64,000 bases of DNA, taken from assembly GCF_017868775.1 (NCBI RefSeq), contig NZ_CP053381.1, positions 1,922,001 to 1,986,000 on the forward strand, given 5' to 3'. Below are positions 44,936 through 53,550 of this stretch, piece after piece (the stretch's first letter is position 1; every line of letters begins with the position of its first letter). Below the pieces are notes generated by a model that had not been told where the DNA came from, searched no databases, and saw only the letters and a list, made by a program, of their open reading frames with translations. Source of the stretch: Billgrantia sulfidoxydans (GTDB taxonomy: Bacteria > Pseudomonadota > Gammaproteobacteria > Pseudomonadales > Halomonadaceae). Made by a program: the position numbers and the translations under genes.

Positions 44936-46429
44936 ATGACCGCCTGGAGCAAGCTGCTGATCGCCACGACGCGGCTGATCGACCTGCACGACAGCGCCCA
45001 CGAGCCCGGCTCGCCCTTCGTGCAGGTGAGCCAGGAGCAACGTCGCGGCCTGCGCGACGGCTACTGGCTCGACCTTGGCTGCCTGTTGCTCGACTACCTG
45101 CTCGACGAGGACTTCGCTACCAACAGTGCCTTCGTCTCGCAGAGCCGCTGCCTCAATCACCTGCGTGAGAGCTACCCGGGGCTGCCCCATGACGACCTGA
45201 GCTTCGTCATCAACCTGCTCTCCACCCCCAGCGAGATCCACTTTCGGCAGCCATCGCCGACGACGGTCGACGACGCGACGGCAGAGGAGCGCAGCCGGCG
45301 CAGCACCAAGCGCACCGCGCTGATCGAGAAGCAGGGCCAGACCGGCCAGGTGCGCCTCACCCCGAGCGGCCGCCAGGCGGTGACCCTGGCCAGTCAGGTG
45401 GAGGATCTGCTCTATTCGGAATACGACGCCGCCAAGGTGCTGGCGGCGCTGGCGCGGGGCGATTTCGCCCGCATTCCCGACATCACCAACCAGATTCTGC
45501 TGGCGATCCGCGCGCTGACCCAGGAGCTGCGGCGGGTGCGCGAGAATCCCACTCGCGAGGGCAAGCTCTCCGCACTGCTCGACAACGAGCGCCACTACCA
45601 CAACGCCCTGACCAACATTCAGCAGACGCTGCTCGACGCCCGCGCCCAGCTCGCCACGCCGCGCCTGATGGAGCGTTTCGAGGGCTGGCGTGAGGCGCAG
45701 TCCGACGACTGGGACCTGCGCGTGCTCGCAAGCGCCATCGGCCGCGTGCTCACCGCCATCGAGAACCTCTCGCGGCGGCTCTCCGAGCTCTTGGCCGATA
45801 TCGCCGAGGGACGCATCCAGGCCATGGGCGTGATCGACTTCCAGGACATGGCGCGCCAGCTGCTCGAGGCGCCGCCCGCAGGCGCGCTGCGCGACGCCGT
45901 GGTGGCGCGCATGATGCCGCTGCACGTGCAGGCCACCTTCCCGCGTCTGGCGCCGCTGGTGCCGCTGCTGGAGAGCCGTCGCGCCGACGTCAGCCCGGTG
46001 GCGCTGGTGTTCGACGAGGCGCGCGACGCCGCCCCCGAGGACCCGCTGCTGGCGCGTTTCCTCGAGGCGCGGGGCCCGGCGTTGCGCCAGCGCATCCAGC
46101 GGGCGCCGCTGTCGCTGCCCGAGGCGCTGTCCGAGGGCTGGCACCGCTTCGAGGAGGGCGATTGCCTGGCCCAACTGCTCAACACCTTCGTCGATACCGA
46201 ACTGCTGGCCCCGGGGCTGACGGTGGGGATCGACGCGACGCCGTTCGAGCTCGAACTCGACGACGGTCGCCGCATCGAGGGGGCCGTGACGCCCTCTCTC
46301 GGCTTTTTTCAGGCGCCCGCCGCCGCGCCGCATTCCTTACAGGCGCCCGAAGCTGCGCCGCATTCCTTGCAGGCGCCCGCTGCCGCGCCTGACGCCATAT
46401 CGCGCATCGATCAGGACGAGCCAGTATGA
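44936..46429 (+). CDS. Condensin-like complex kleisin subunit (MukF/MksF/JetA-like)
   Basis: A 497-residue protein, the first gene of a three-gene unit laid out as MukF-MukE-MukB. The N-terminal part (about 1-170) looks like a winged-helix region; a helical middle includes ITNQILLAIRALTQELRRVREN and HYHNALTNIQQTLLDARAQL. The C-terminal end (about 459-485) is a Gln-Ala-Pro-rich linker made of a 10-residue unit repeated about 2.7 times. Role by analogy: kleisin closing the SMC ring. Identification rests mainly on operon layout, protein size and helical pattern, as similarity within this family is low. AGGGAAG lies 8 bases before the ATG; its stop overlaps the next start (ATGA). Confidence 0.68.
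   Translation: MTAWSKLLIATTRLIDLHDSAHEPGSPFVQVSQEQRRGLRDGYWLDLGCLLLDYLLDEDFATNSAFVSQSRCLNHLRESYPGLPHDDLSFVINLLSTPSEIHFRQPSPTTVDDATAEERSRRSTKRTALIEKQGQTGQVRLTPSGRQAVTLASQVEDLLYSEYDAAKVLAALARGDFARIPDITNQILLAIRALTQELRRVRENPTREGKLSALLDNERHYHNALTNIQQTLLDARAQLATPRLMERFEGWREAQSDDWDLRVLASAIGRVLTAIENLSRRLSELLADIAEGRIQAMGVIDFQDMARQLLEAPPAGALRDAVVARMMPLHVQATFPRLAPLVPLLESRRADVSPVALVFDEARDAAPEDPLLARFLEARGPALRQRIQRAPLSLPEALSEGWHRFEEGDCLAQLLNTFVDTELLAPGLTVGIDATPFELELDDGRRIEGAVTPSLGFFQAPAAAPHSLQAPEAAPHSLQAPAAAPDAISRIDQDEPV
46310..46390 (+). repeat. 30-bp tandem repeat in the kleisin-like gene
   Basis: Units at 46310-46339, 46340-46369 and a partial one at 46370-46390 encode QAPAAAPHSL, QAPEAAPHSL and QAPAAAP. 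The copies differ at a few bases. The repeat makes a flexible Pro/Ala linker near the C-terminus, and copy number may vary between strains. Confidence 0.9.
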
Positions 46430-47262
46430 ACATGACCGAGATGGGCGAAGTGGTCGCCTACCTGCTGCGCTACCGCAGCGCCGAACGCACCCCGGGCGGC
46501 GGGCGCAAGCGCCGCGCCGCCCGCGAGGGGCAGCTCTCCGAGCGCGACGTCTGCGCGCTGATCGACGACGCCAGCGAGGCCGAGCGCGAGGCGCTGCGGG
46601 ATTTCCTGGCCGGCCAGGGCCTGCGGCTCAAGGCCTTCGAATCCGGCGACTATCCCGGCATCGCGCCCGGCTCGCGCTACTACGCGCTGCTGCCCGACCC
46701 GGAGCTGGAGCAGCCGCCGCTCTACACCCGCGAGCCGGTGTTCGAGGCGCTCAAGCTGCGCCAGGAGAGCCGCGCCGAGCTGGCCCAGTGGTACCTGCAG
46801 CTGTGGCTGCTGATGCACACGCTGCTCTACACCCGCTACAACCGCGCGCTCTCCGACGTCAGCCGCTACCAGGAGGCCACCTTCGCCGGGGCCGAGCTGG
46901 TCGAGCTGATGCGCGACCAGCTGGAGACGCTGCGCAGCCTGGGCGAGGAGGCGCCGGAGAGCAGCCGCGTGCTGCTGGAGGAGCGCGGCGAGGACATCAG
47001 CCGCCGGGTGCGCGCCTTCATCGACCTGCAGGTGCGCGCCGGGCTGCTCGAAGGCCTGCGCGACGCCGAAGCGAGTGCCGGCACTGAGGAGAGCGTCGGC
47101 GAGGTGTGGCAGCAGACCCTGCTCGGCGCGCTGGAGAGCGAGCAGATCGGCATCCATCAGCTCGGCCATCTGCAGGCGCTGGCCCAGGGCCGCGCCCAGG
47201 GGCGCTATCGGGACGAAGCGTACGAAGCCGCCATCGACGAGCACGAGGAGACCCAGGCATGA
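46426..47262 (+). CDS. Condensin-like complex small subunit (MukE/MksE/JetB-like)
   Basis: A 278-residue, mostly helical protein, middle gene of the operon. The size and position fit MukE/MksE/JetB, which bind the kleisin as dimers through winged-helix domains. Visible stretches are FYPG-like GDYPGIAPGSRYYALLP and the long helix LRQESRAELAQWYLQLWLLMHTLLYTRYN (quoted by RQESRAELAQWYLQ). An Arg/Lys-rich segment (GGGRKRRAARE) at about 25-36 may contact DNA. It overlaps both neighbours by four bases. Assignment is by context and fold pattern, not by a diagnostic motif. Confidence 0.62.
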   Translation: MNMTEMGEVVAYLLRYRSAERTPGGGRKRRAAREGQLSERDVCALIDDASEAEREALRDFLAGQGLRLKAFESGDYPGIAPGSRYYALLPDPELEQPPLYTREPVFEALKLRQESRAELAQWYLQLWLLMHTLLYTRYNRALSDVSRYQEATFAGAELVELMRDQLETLRSLGEEAPESSRVLLEERGEDISRRVRAFIDLQVRAGLLEGLRDAEASAGTEESVGEVWQQTLLGALESEQIGIHQLGHLQALAQGRAQGRYRDEAYEAAIDEHEETQA

Positions 47263-50200
47263 GCGTGATCAACCGCATCGAGGTCGCCAACCTGCTCAAC
47301 AAGCACGGCGACGTGGCCTCGCCCTGGGACGCCAAGATGCGTCACCTGCTGCTCGACCTGCGCGGCCAGTCGAGCGCCATCAGCATGGAGAACGGTTTCG
47401 GCAAGACCACGCTCTCCGAGGCGCTGATCGGCCTGCTGTCGCGGGACCGCACGTTGCTCTCGCGCACCCGGCGCAAATGCTCGCCCTCGGCGGTGGGCGG
47501 CAGCGCGCGTAGCTGGAGCCACCTGCGGGTGGAGTTCCGTTCGCGCAGCGGGCTCGAGCGCCAGGACGACATGCTCGCTGCGGCGGGTGAGGAGGTGGCC
47601 GGCGAGACCTTCGTGTTCGGCTTCTACGGCTACAGCGACGGCAGCGGGCTCTCGTTCTACCACTATGCCGGGCGCCTCGAAGACGTGCCGGTGCATCACC
47701 TGACCCTCGACGGCAAGCTGGCGCTCTACGCCAACCGCGACGTCAAGGCGGCCATGGCCGAGCGCGGCGTGCGCCTGACTCACAACCGCGAGGAGTGGCT
47801 GGAGGCGGTGGGGGCTCACGTCTCCCGTCGCGAGCTGTCCCAGCTCGCCGCCTTCCAGAAGGAGGGCGGCGCCGACAAGAGCCAGATCTTCAACGCCATC
47901 AAGCCCCGCGCCGGCGAGAAGGCCGACCAGGCGTTCTTCTTCGAGGTGCTGGCCCCCGAGATCCTCTCCGGCGCCACCCGCGGCGAGACCGACGAGAGCG
48001 AGGAGTTGATCGAGGAGGTGATCCTCAACTCCGGCACCAACATCACCGAGCTGCGTCATCGCCTGGAGGAGGCCGAGAGCGACCAGCGCCGCGCCAGCGA
48101 CAAGGTGATACGCCTGGCCGAGCTGCGCGAACAGGGCGAGTCGCTGCGCGACGCCCGTGCACGCCTGATGGAGCTCGACCAGGGCCTGGCGGCCAGCGAA
48201 GCCTTGCTGGGCGGCCAGACGCTGCTGGGCCTGCCCGGGCTGCCCCGCGCCGCTGCCGAGAATGACGCCGAGGATGACGCCGAAGCGCGCGGCGCCGCTC
48301 CGCTGGATGGCTTCGCCTGGATCGCCGGCGATACCTCGCGGCCGAGGGTCTCCACCTCGCTGCTGGCGACGCTTTCGGGGCTTTCCGAGCGGGCCGTGCG
48401 CCAGGCGCTCTCCGAGCGTGGCGCCCGGGTCGACGTGCACCGCCGGCTGATCCACCTGCCCCAGGCCGAGTGGCCGCTCAACCGCGACGTCGGCCACGTC
48501 AGCTTCAAGGCCGCCCGCGAGTGGCTGGCCGAAAGCCACGCCCTGGCCGACGATACGGCCCGCGACCGCGCCCTGAGCGCGCTGGACGAAGGCGCCGACG
48601 CTTTCGAGGCCGCCGACGGCAACCGCTTCCGCGAGGAGGTGATCGGCGACGGGGTCTATCTTGAGGAGCTGACCCGCGAACTCGCCGAGCTGGACGAGCG
48701 CCGCGACGATCTGGAGCACGAGCGCGAGCGGCTGGAGTCCCAGCAGCGCGACTTCGTCGACAACCAGAGTTTCTACACCCAGGCGCTGGCCGAGGGGCTG
48801 TTCAGCGAGGCCGAGCTGGAAACCCCCGAACCCAGCGCCGAGGCGGCCAAGGCCGAGGCTGGCGACGCTCGCCGCGCCCTCAACGCGCACCTGGGCCGCG
48901 TCGGCGAGCTCAAGCAGGTCGCCGCCTGGCACGACGCCTACCGCCGCGAGTGCCCGGGCATCGCACCGGCCGAGCGGCTCGAGGAGAAGCTGGAACGCGA
49001 GGCCGAGCTGGCCGAGTCCCTCGACGAGCTGACCCGGCGCCGCGACGAGGCGCTCGGCACCTTCGAGACCGCCCGCGGCGAGCGTGAGCGGCTCAACGGC
49101 GAGCGGGAGCGCCTGAGCGGCGAGCAGGGCCTGCTGGTCCGCGGCCAGGCGCCCTGGCGCGCCTTCGTCGAGGGCTGGCCGGGCGAAGAGGTGAGCGGCT
49201 TCTGGACGCGACGCAAGACGGCGCTGGCCGAGCTGGAGTCGAACTGTCGCGAGGCCGAGCAGCGCCGCCAGGAGGCCGAGCGCACCCTGGCCCGGCTGGC
49301 ACCGCTGGCCGAGGGCGCCCGTCGTTACGCTGAGCTGCACGGCGATGACGAGCCGGTGCACCTGCGAGCACGACTGCGCGAGACGGAGCGCGAGCTGGGG
49401 GACGAGCGCAAGCGGCTGCTCGATGAAGAGAACCACCTGCGCACGCTGCACCGGGCGCGGCTCGACTTCGCCGCGCGCAGCGAGCTGAGCCCGGAGAAGT
49501 GGCTGGCCGACGCCCGACGTCGCTACCCGCGGCTGCTGCGCGAAGCGGAGACGCTGGAAGCCGACATCGCCGCCCGCGAGCGCTACCTGGAGAGCCTCTC
49601 CGGCGATCCGCTGGAGCGGCGCGTGGTGGAGGCCGAGGCCCACCGTCAGCTGGACGACGCCGGCATCGCCTGGCAGCCGCTGCATGCGGTGCTCAACGTC
49701 GAGACCCATACCCCCGAGCAGCGCCGCGAGTGGCTGGTGCAGGCCGCCGGGGTGCTGTTCGCCCCGGTGGTGGCCGGGCGCGAGGCGGCCGAGTCCGCCG
49801 TCGCCACGCTGATCGAGGCGGGCCTGGCGCTGCCGGTGTTCGAGGCCGAGACGCTGGCCGGCCTGCTGGCCCGGGGCGAGCCGCCCCTGGGTGCGGTGGC
49901 CGGCGTCGAGACCCTGGCGGTCAAGGCCGCACTGGACCCGAGCTACCTGGAAGCGCTGCGCGAGGCCACCGAGAAGCGGCTGGCCGCCGACCGTGAGCGG
50001 CAGAAGGCGCTGGCCGTGGAATGCGAGCGGCTCGACCCCCACGGCGACACCTTCGCCCTGGCGCTGCGCGCCCGCGAGGCCGACGAGGCCCAGGTCGAGG
50101 TGGCCCTGGAGGCCCTGGACGAGCGGCAGGCGGCGCTGGCCGAGCGCGAGGCGGCGCTGGCGCCGCGGCTGACCGACGTCGCGCTTGCCTGTATCGACGA

Positions 50201-52169
50201 CTACCAGCGCTACCTGCAGGAGGGCGGCGAGTTCGCCCAGCAGGAGGCTGCCGAGGCGCGGCTCGAAGCCGAGACGGCGCTGGCCGAACTCGCACCGCGG
50301 CGTGAAGCGGCGGCCCGCGAGCTGGAGGCCCATGGCCAGACCTGGCTCGCTGCCGAGCAGTTCAGCGATGCCGGCGGCGTCGAGCGGCTGCAGGCGCTGG
50401 AGGCGCGCCTCGCCGAACTCGAACGCCACCTGAGCGAGGCGAGCGTTCGGCTGGAAGCCGCCGAGGAGCAGCGCGAGACGCTCAAGCGCCAGGTGGAAGA
50501 GACCGAAGCCCAGCTGCGCGGCATCTTCAGCGACGGTGAGCGCGACCGGCTGCGTGCCCTGGCGCGCTTCGAAGCGGAGGGTGGCGTCGACTTCATGACC
50601 ACTGCCGCCGAGGTGCAGGAGGAGCTGGAGGCCGCGCAGGCCCGGGCGACCCGCCGCGCCGACTTCGACTTCACCCGCATTCGCGCCTACCTGGAGGTGC
50701 GCGACGCCGCCGGCGGCAGCCAGAAGCTCGAGCGCGAGATCGCCCGGGTGCGGCGCGAGCTGGGTGATCTGCGCGAGACGCGCAAGGCGCGGGGAGAGGA
50801 GCGCGACGCCCTGGAGGCACGCCTGGCCGAGCAGCGCCGGGCGCTGGCCTGCATCGATCAACTGGCGGTGGAGTGGCTGCGGGTACTGCGCGACCTGCCC
50901 GAGGGCTGGCCGCGGCGCCTGGCGGCGCTGGTCGATCTCGCCGAGGCCAGCCGCTGGCCCGGGGAGGCGGACGAGCATGCGGCGCGCAACGCCGCGCTCG
51001 AGGCCTGGCACGACATGGCCGCAAGCGAGGGGCAGGGCGAGTTCGACATCGAAGCGCTGGAAGCCTGTCAGCAGACCCTGGTCGATGCCCTGGGCGAACT
51101 CAACCTGGGCGAGCAGGCGCGCAACCGCGAGCGCCAGGCGCGCCAGGTCGACGGCGGCGAGCGCAAGCTGGCCGAGGCCCTGGCCGAAGCGGCCCACAGC
51201 CGCATGTTCAGCGACACCGAGCGTGCCCGCCTGGCCGGGCTGACGCATGCCAGCGCCGAGGCGCTGGACGACCTCTCGCGCCTGCACGACCAGCTTGCCG
51301 GCCAACTCGACGACCACAAGATACGGGTCGAGCGGCTGCACGCCTCTCGCGAGCAGATCGAAGGCACCCTGGTGGAGCGCCTCAGCTCGATCATCTCGGA
51401 TGCCGCCGGCAACCTCGACATCCTCAAGCGCGTGGCCAAGAGCAGCGGCGAGGGCGGCGCCTTCTTCGAGGTCAAGGCCTCGCTGATCGGCCCCGACCAG
51501 CTGCGCGACCTGATCAGTACGCTGCTGGCCGACATCGACGAGCACCAGGCGGCCATGCGCCGTCGCGCCGAGCGCGACGGCGGCATGGTCGACGGCGAGG
51601 CGCGCCGTCGCGACGACGACCTGCTGCGCCAGATCCGCCGGCGCATCTACCGCGGGCTGTTCCACGACGTGGCGATCCGCCTCAAGCACGACGCCATCCG
51701 CCCCCATGGCCGGCTGTTCTCGCTCAACGAGGAGATGTCGGAGGGGCAGCGCGAGGCGGTGTCGCTGATGTGGCTGGTCAAGCTATCGGAATTCGCCATC
51801 GAGCGCGAGCTGCGCGAACTGCCGGGGCATCACCGCCGCCGCGCGCGTACCAGCCGCGAAAGCGTGATCCTGCTCGACGGCCTGTTCTCCAAGCTCTCGC
51901 ACCGCCGCCTGATCCAGGATTCGCTGGAGTCGCTGCGCAACACCCGCGGGCGCTTCCAGATGATCGGCCTGATCCACAACCCCAACTACGAGAACGACCC
52001 CGACATCTTCCCCACCTACCTGGTGGGCAGCGTGATCGGCGGCGCTCAGGGGCAGGGCGGCCATGTCATGGTGCGCGACGGCCGCATCGCCGCGCCGGAA
52101 TCGCTGGGCCGCAGCGCCGGCGAGGCCAGCCTGTTCGGTATTCACGTCAGCGAGCCGGAGCCAACCTGA
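47259..52169 (+). CDS. Very large SMC-like ATPase (MukB/MksB/JetC-like) with atypical ATP-site motifs
   Basis: A 1636-residue protein, longer than E. coli MukB (1486). The head halves are at the ends: Walker A MENGFGKTT at 43-51 (Lys49), signature MSEGQREA at 1493-1500, and Walker B SVILLDGLFSKLS around Asp1540. Two deviations stand out: the first Gly of Walker A is Met, and the catalytic Glu after the Walker B Asp is Gly. After the N-terminal head there is an acidic linker (about 330-345) and a probable winged-helix insert (about 350-440). Long coiled coils (about 465-780 and 900-1400) flank a globular hinge-like region near 785-890. By analogy it bends or extrudes DNA with the two upstream proteins. 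No JetD/MksG nuclease gene follows. Confidence 0.8.
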   Translation: MSVINRIEVANLLNKHGDVASPWDAKMRHLLLDLRGQSSAISMENGFGKTTLSEALIGLLSRDRTLLSRTRRKCSPSAVGGSARSWSHLRVEFRSRSGLERQDDMLAAAGEEVAGETFVFGFYGYSDGSGLSFYHYAGRLEDVPVHHLTLDGKLALYANRDVKAAMAERGVRLTHNREEWLEAVGAHVSRRELSQLAAFQKEGGADKSQIFNAIKPRAGEKADQAFFFEVLAPEILSGATRGETDESEELIEEVILNSGTNITELRHRLEEAESDQRRASDKVIRLAELREQGESLRDARARLMELDQGLAASEALLGGQTLLGLPGLPRAAAENDAEDDAEARGAAPLDGFAWIAGDTSRPRVSTSLLATLSGLSERAVRQALSERGARVDVHRRLIHLPQAEWPLNRDVGHVSFKAAREWLAESHALADDTARDRALSALDEGADAFEAADGNRFREEVIGDGVYLEELTRELAELDERRDDLEHERERLESQQRDFVDNQSFYTQALAEGLFSEAELETPEPSAEAAKAEAGDARRALNAHLGRVGELKQVAAWHDAYRRECPGIAPAERLEEKLEREAELAESLDELTRRRDEALGTFETARGERERLNGERERLSGEQGLLVRGQAPWRAFVEGWPGEEVSGFWTRRKTALAELESNCREAEQRRQEAERTLARLAPLAEGARRYAELHGDDEPVHLRARLRETERELGDERKRLLDEENHLRTLHRARLDFAARSELSPEKWLADARRRYPRLLREAETLEADIAARERYLESLSGDPLERRVVEAEAHRQLDDAGIAWQPLHAVLNVETHTPEQRREWLVQAAGVLFAPVVAGREAAESAVATLIEAGLALPVFEAETLAGLLARGEPPLGAVAGVETLAVKAALDPSYLEALREATEKRLAADRERQKALAVECERLDPHGDTFALALRAREADEAQVEVALEALDERQAALAEREAALAPRLTDVALACIDDYQRYLQEGGEFAQQEAAEARLEAETALAELAPRREAAARELEAHGQTWLAAEQFSDAGGVERLQALEARLAELERHLSEASVRLEAAEEQRETLKRQVEETEAQLRGIFSDGERDRLRALARFEAEGGVDFMTTAAEVQEELEAAQARATRRADFDFTRIRAYLEVRDAAGGSQKLEREIARVRRELGDLRETRKARGEERDALEARLAEQRRALACIDQLAVEWLRVLRDLPEGWPRRLAALVDLAEASRWPGEADEHAARNAALEAWHDMAASEGQGEFDIEALEACQQTLVDALGELNLGEQARNRERQARQVDGGERKLAEALAEAAHSRMFSDTERARLAGLTHASAEALDDLSRLHDQLAGQLDDHKIRVERLHASREQIEGTLVERLSSIISDAAGNLDILKRVAKSSGEGGAFFEVKASLIGPDQLRDLISTLLADIDEHQAAMRRRAERDGGMVDGEARRRDDDLLRQIRRRIYRGLFHDVAIRLKHDAIRPHGRLFSLNEEMSEGQREAVSLMWLVKLSEFAIERELRELPGHHRRRARTSRESVILLDGLFSKLSHRRLIQDSLESLRNTRGRFQMIGLIHNPNYENDPDIFPTYLVGSVIGGAQGQGGHVMVRDGRIAAPESLGRSAGEASLFGIHVSEPEPT

Positions 52170-52196
52170 GCTAGCACTCAACGGAGAGGAGGAGCC

Positions 52197-52502
52197 ATGC
52201 ACGTCATCATCGATCTCTGCGTCATCCCGCTGGGGGTGGGCGTGTCGGTCTCGCCGCAGATCGCTGCCTGTCAGCGGGTGATCGAGGCCTCGGGCCTTAC
52301 GCACCACATGCACGCCTACGGCACCAACATCGAGGGGCCGTGGGACGAGGTGATGGCGGTGGTCAAGCGTTGCCACGAGGTGGTGCACGAACTGGGGGCA
52401 CCGCGCATCACTACCACCATCAAGCTGGGCACCCGCACCGACCGCGAGCAGTCCATGGCCGACAAGGTGTCGAGCGTCGAGAACAAGCTGCGCGACGCCT
52501 GA
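52197..52502 (+). CDS. MTH1187-family thiamine-binding protein
   Basis: A 101-residue protein of the YkoF/MTH1187 (DUF77) family: it starts MHVIIDLCVIPLGVGVSVSP and has LTHHMHAYGTNIEGPWDEVM and TTIKLGTRTDREQSM (quoted in part). Family members form ferredoxin-like tetramers and several bind thiamine-type pyrimidines. GGAGAGGAGGAG lies before the ATG. It is 27 bp after the SMC-like gene and may share its transcript, though a functional link is not evident. Confidence 0.85.
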   Translation: MHVIIDLCVIPLGVGVSVSPQIAACQRVIEASGLTHHMHAYGTNIEGPWDEVMAVVKRCHEVVHELGAPRITTTIKLGTRTDREQSMADKVSSVENKLRDA

Positions 52503-52523
52503 GCTGGAGTCTCGTATATCCGC

Positions 52524-53456
52524 TCAAGTCGGCAACGGCGCCAGCCAGGCGTCGCCCAGCCGCAACAGGTGGTCAGTGAGGGCGTCGAGGATCTTGCCGC
52601 CCTGGCGCCAATGGTGCCAGTAGAGCGGCACGTCGATCACGTAGCCCGGCGACAGGTCGACCAGGCGGCCGTCGGCCAGGTGCGGGCCAGGGTCGATCTC
52701 CTGTAGCCGCCCCTCACTGAGTTCGCGCTCGGCCTGGCGCTCCGGCACCATGCCGTAGCCGAGTCCTGCCAGCGCCAGGCCGACGAAACCCTCCGACGAA
52801 GGGCACAGGTGGTGGGGGAAGGGGGGCTCCACGCCGTACATGGCCAGGAAGCGATGCTGCAGCCGGTCGTCGGGGCCGAAGACGATGGCCGGAGCCTGGC
52901 GTAGCGCTTCCGGCGTCACGCCATCGGCGAAATAGCGCGCCATGAAGGCGGGGCTGGCCAGGGCGCGATAGCGCATGCTGCCCAGTCCGTGGCTGCGCGC
53001 CCCCTGTACCGGCGTGGGTGAATCGCAGATGCAGCCGGCCACGTCACCGTCGCGCATGCGCTTGAGCGCCACCTCCTGATCCTCCACCACCAGCTCGAAC
53101 AGTACGGAGTGGCGTTCGCAGAAGCGCCCGATCGCCTCCGGCCACCACGTCGCCAGGCTATCGGCGTTGATCGCCAGGCGCAGGCGCTGCTCGCCGCTGC
53201 CAAGTGCCGGTACCTCGTCCAGCAGGTCGCTCTCGAGCAGGCGCACCTGCTGGGCGTGGTTGAGCAGCTTGCGCCCCAGCGGCGTGGGCGTAAGACGTGG
53301 GCTACGCACCAGCACCGGCTGGCCCAGGCGCGCCTCGAGCAGCTTGATGCGCTGGGATACCGCCGATTGTGTCAGGCCCAGGTGGCGAGCGGCGCGCTCG
53401 AAGCCGCCCTGATCGGTGACCGCCACCAGCGCTTCGAGCAGCTTGTAGTCGAGCAT
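52524..53456 (-). CDS. argP: ArgP-type LysR regulator
   Basis: A 310-residue LysR regulator of the ArgP/LysG group. The N-terminal helix-turn-helix starts MLDYKLLEALVAVTDQGGFERAA, and includes LGLTQSAVSQRIKLLEARLG. ArgP proteins sense lysine or arginine and activate the divergent exporter gene. Here a LysE/ArgO-type gene starts 94 bp away on the other strand, the classic arrangement. The start region TTAGC-TTATC stretch in between is AT-rich and presumably holds the operator. Confidence 0.92.
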   Translation of the reverse strand: MLDYKLLEALVAVTDQGGFERAARHLGLTQSAVSQRIKLLEARLGQPVLVRSPRLTPTPLGRKLLNHAQQVRLLESDLLDEVPALGSGEQRLRLAINADSLATWWPEAIGRFCERHSVLFELVVEDQEVALKRMRDGDVAGCICDSPTPVQGARSHGLGSMRYRALASPAFMARYFADGVTPEALRQAPAIVFGPDDRLQHRFLAMYGVEPPFPHHLCPSSEGFVGLALAGLGYGMVPERQAERELSEGRLQEIDPGPHLADGRLVDLSPGYVIDVPLYWHHWRQGGKILDALTDHLLRLGDAWLAPLPT

Positions 53457-53550
53457 TAGCTTGGCTTATCCCCCAGTCGATCAATTCATTTCTCTTATTG
53501 TTGCGCCGAGCTTAGCCTTATCGGCATCGATTCGCCAAGGAGAAGTTCCC

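Noticed and set aside
46310..46390. Possible CRISPR-like repeats
   Set aside because: The repeats are directly adjacent without spacers, in frame and inside a coding region.
47205..51707. A 1500-codon open frame on the minus strand opposite the SMC-like gene
   Set aside because: Shadow of the GC-rich, Glu/Leu/Arg-rich coding strand. Its product is a low-complexity Gly/Gln/Val/Leu protein with no family resemblance and no ribosome binding site, and the plus-strand frame is coupled to its neighbours and has clear SMC motifs.
44936..52169. Complete Wadjet (JetABCD) defence system
   Set aside because: No JetD-like TOPRIM gene follows or precedes; the flanking genes are an alpha/beta hydrolase and an MTH1187 protein. 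The Wadjet label would overstate the evidence.
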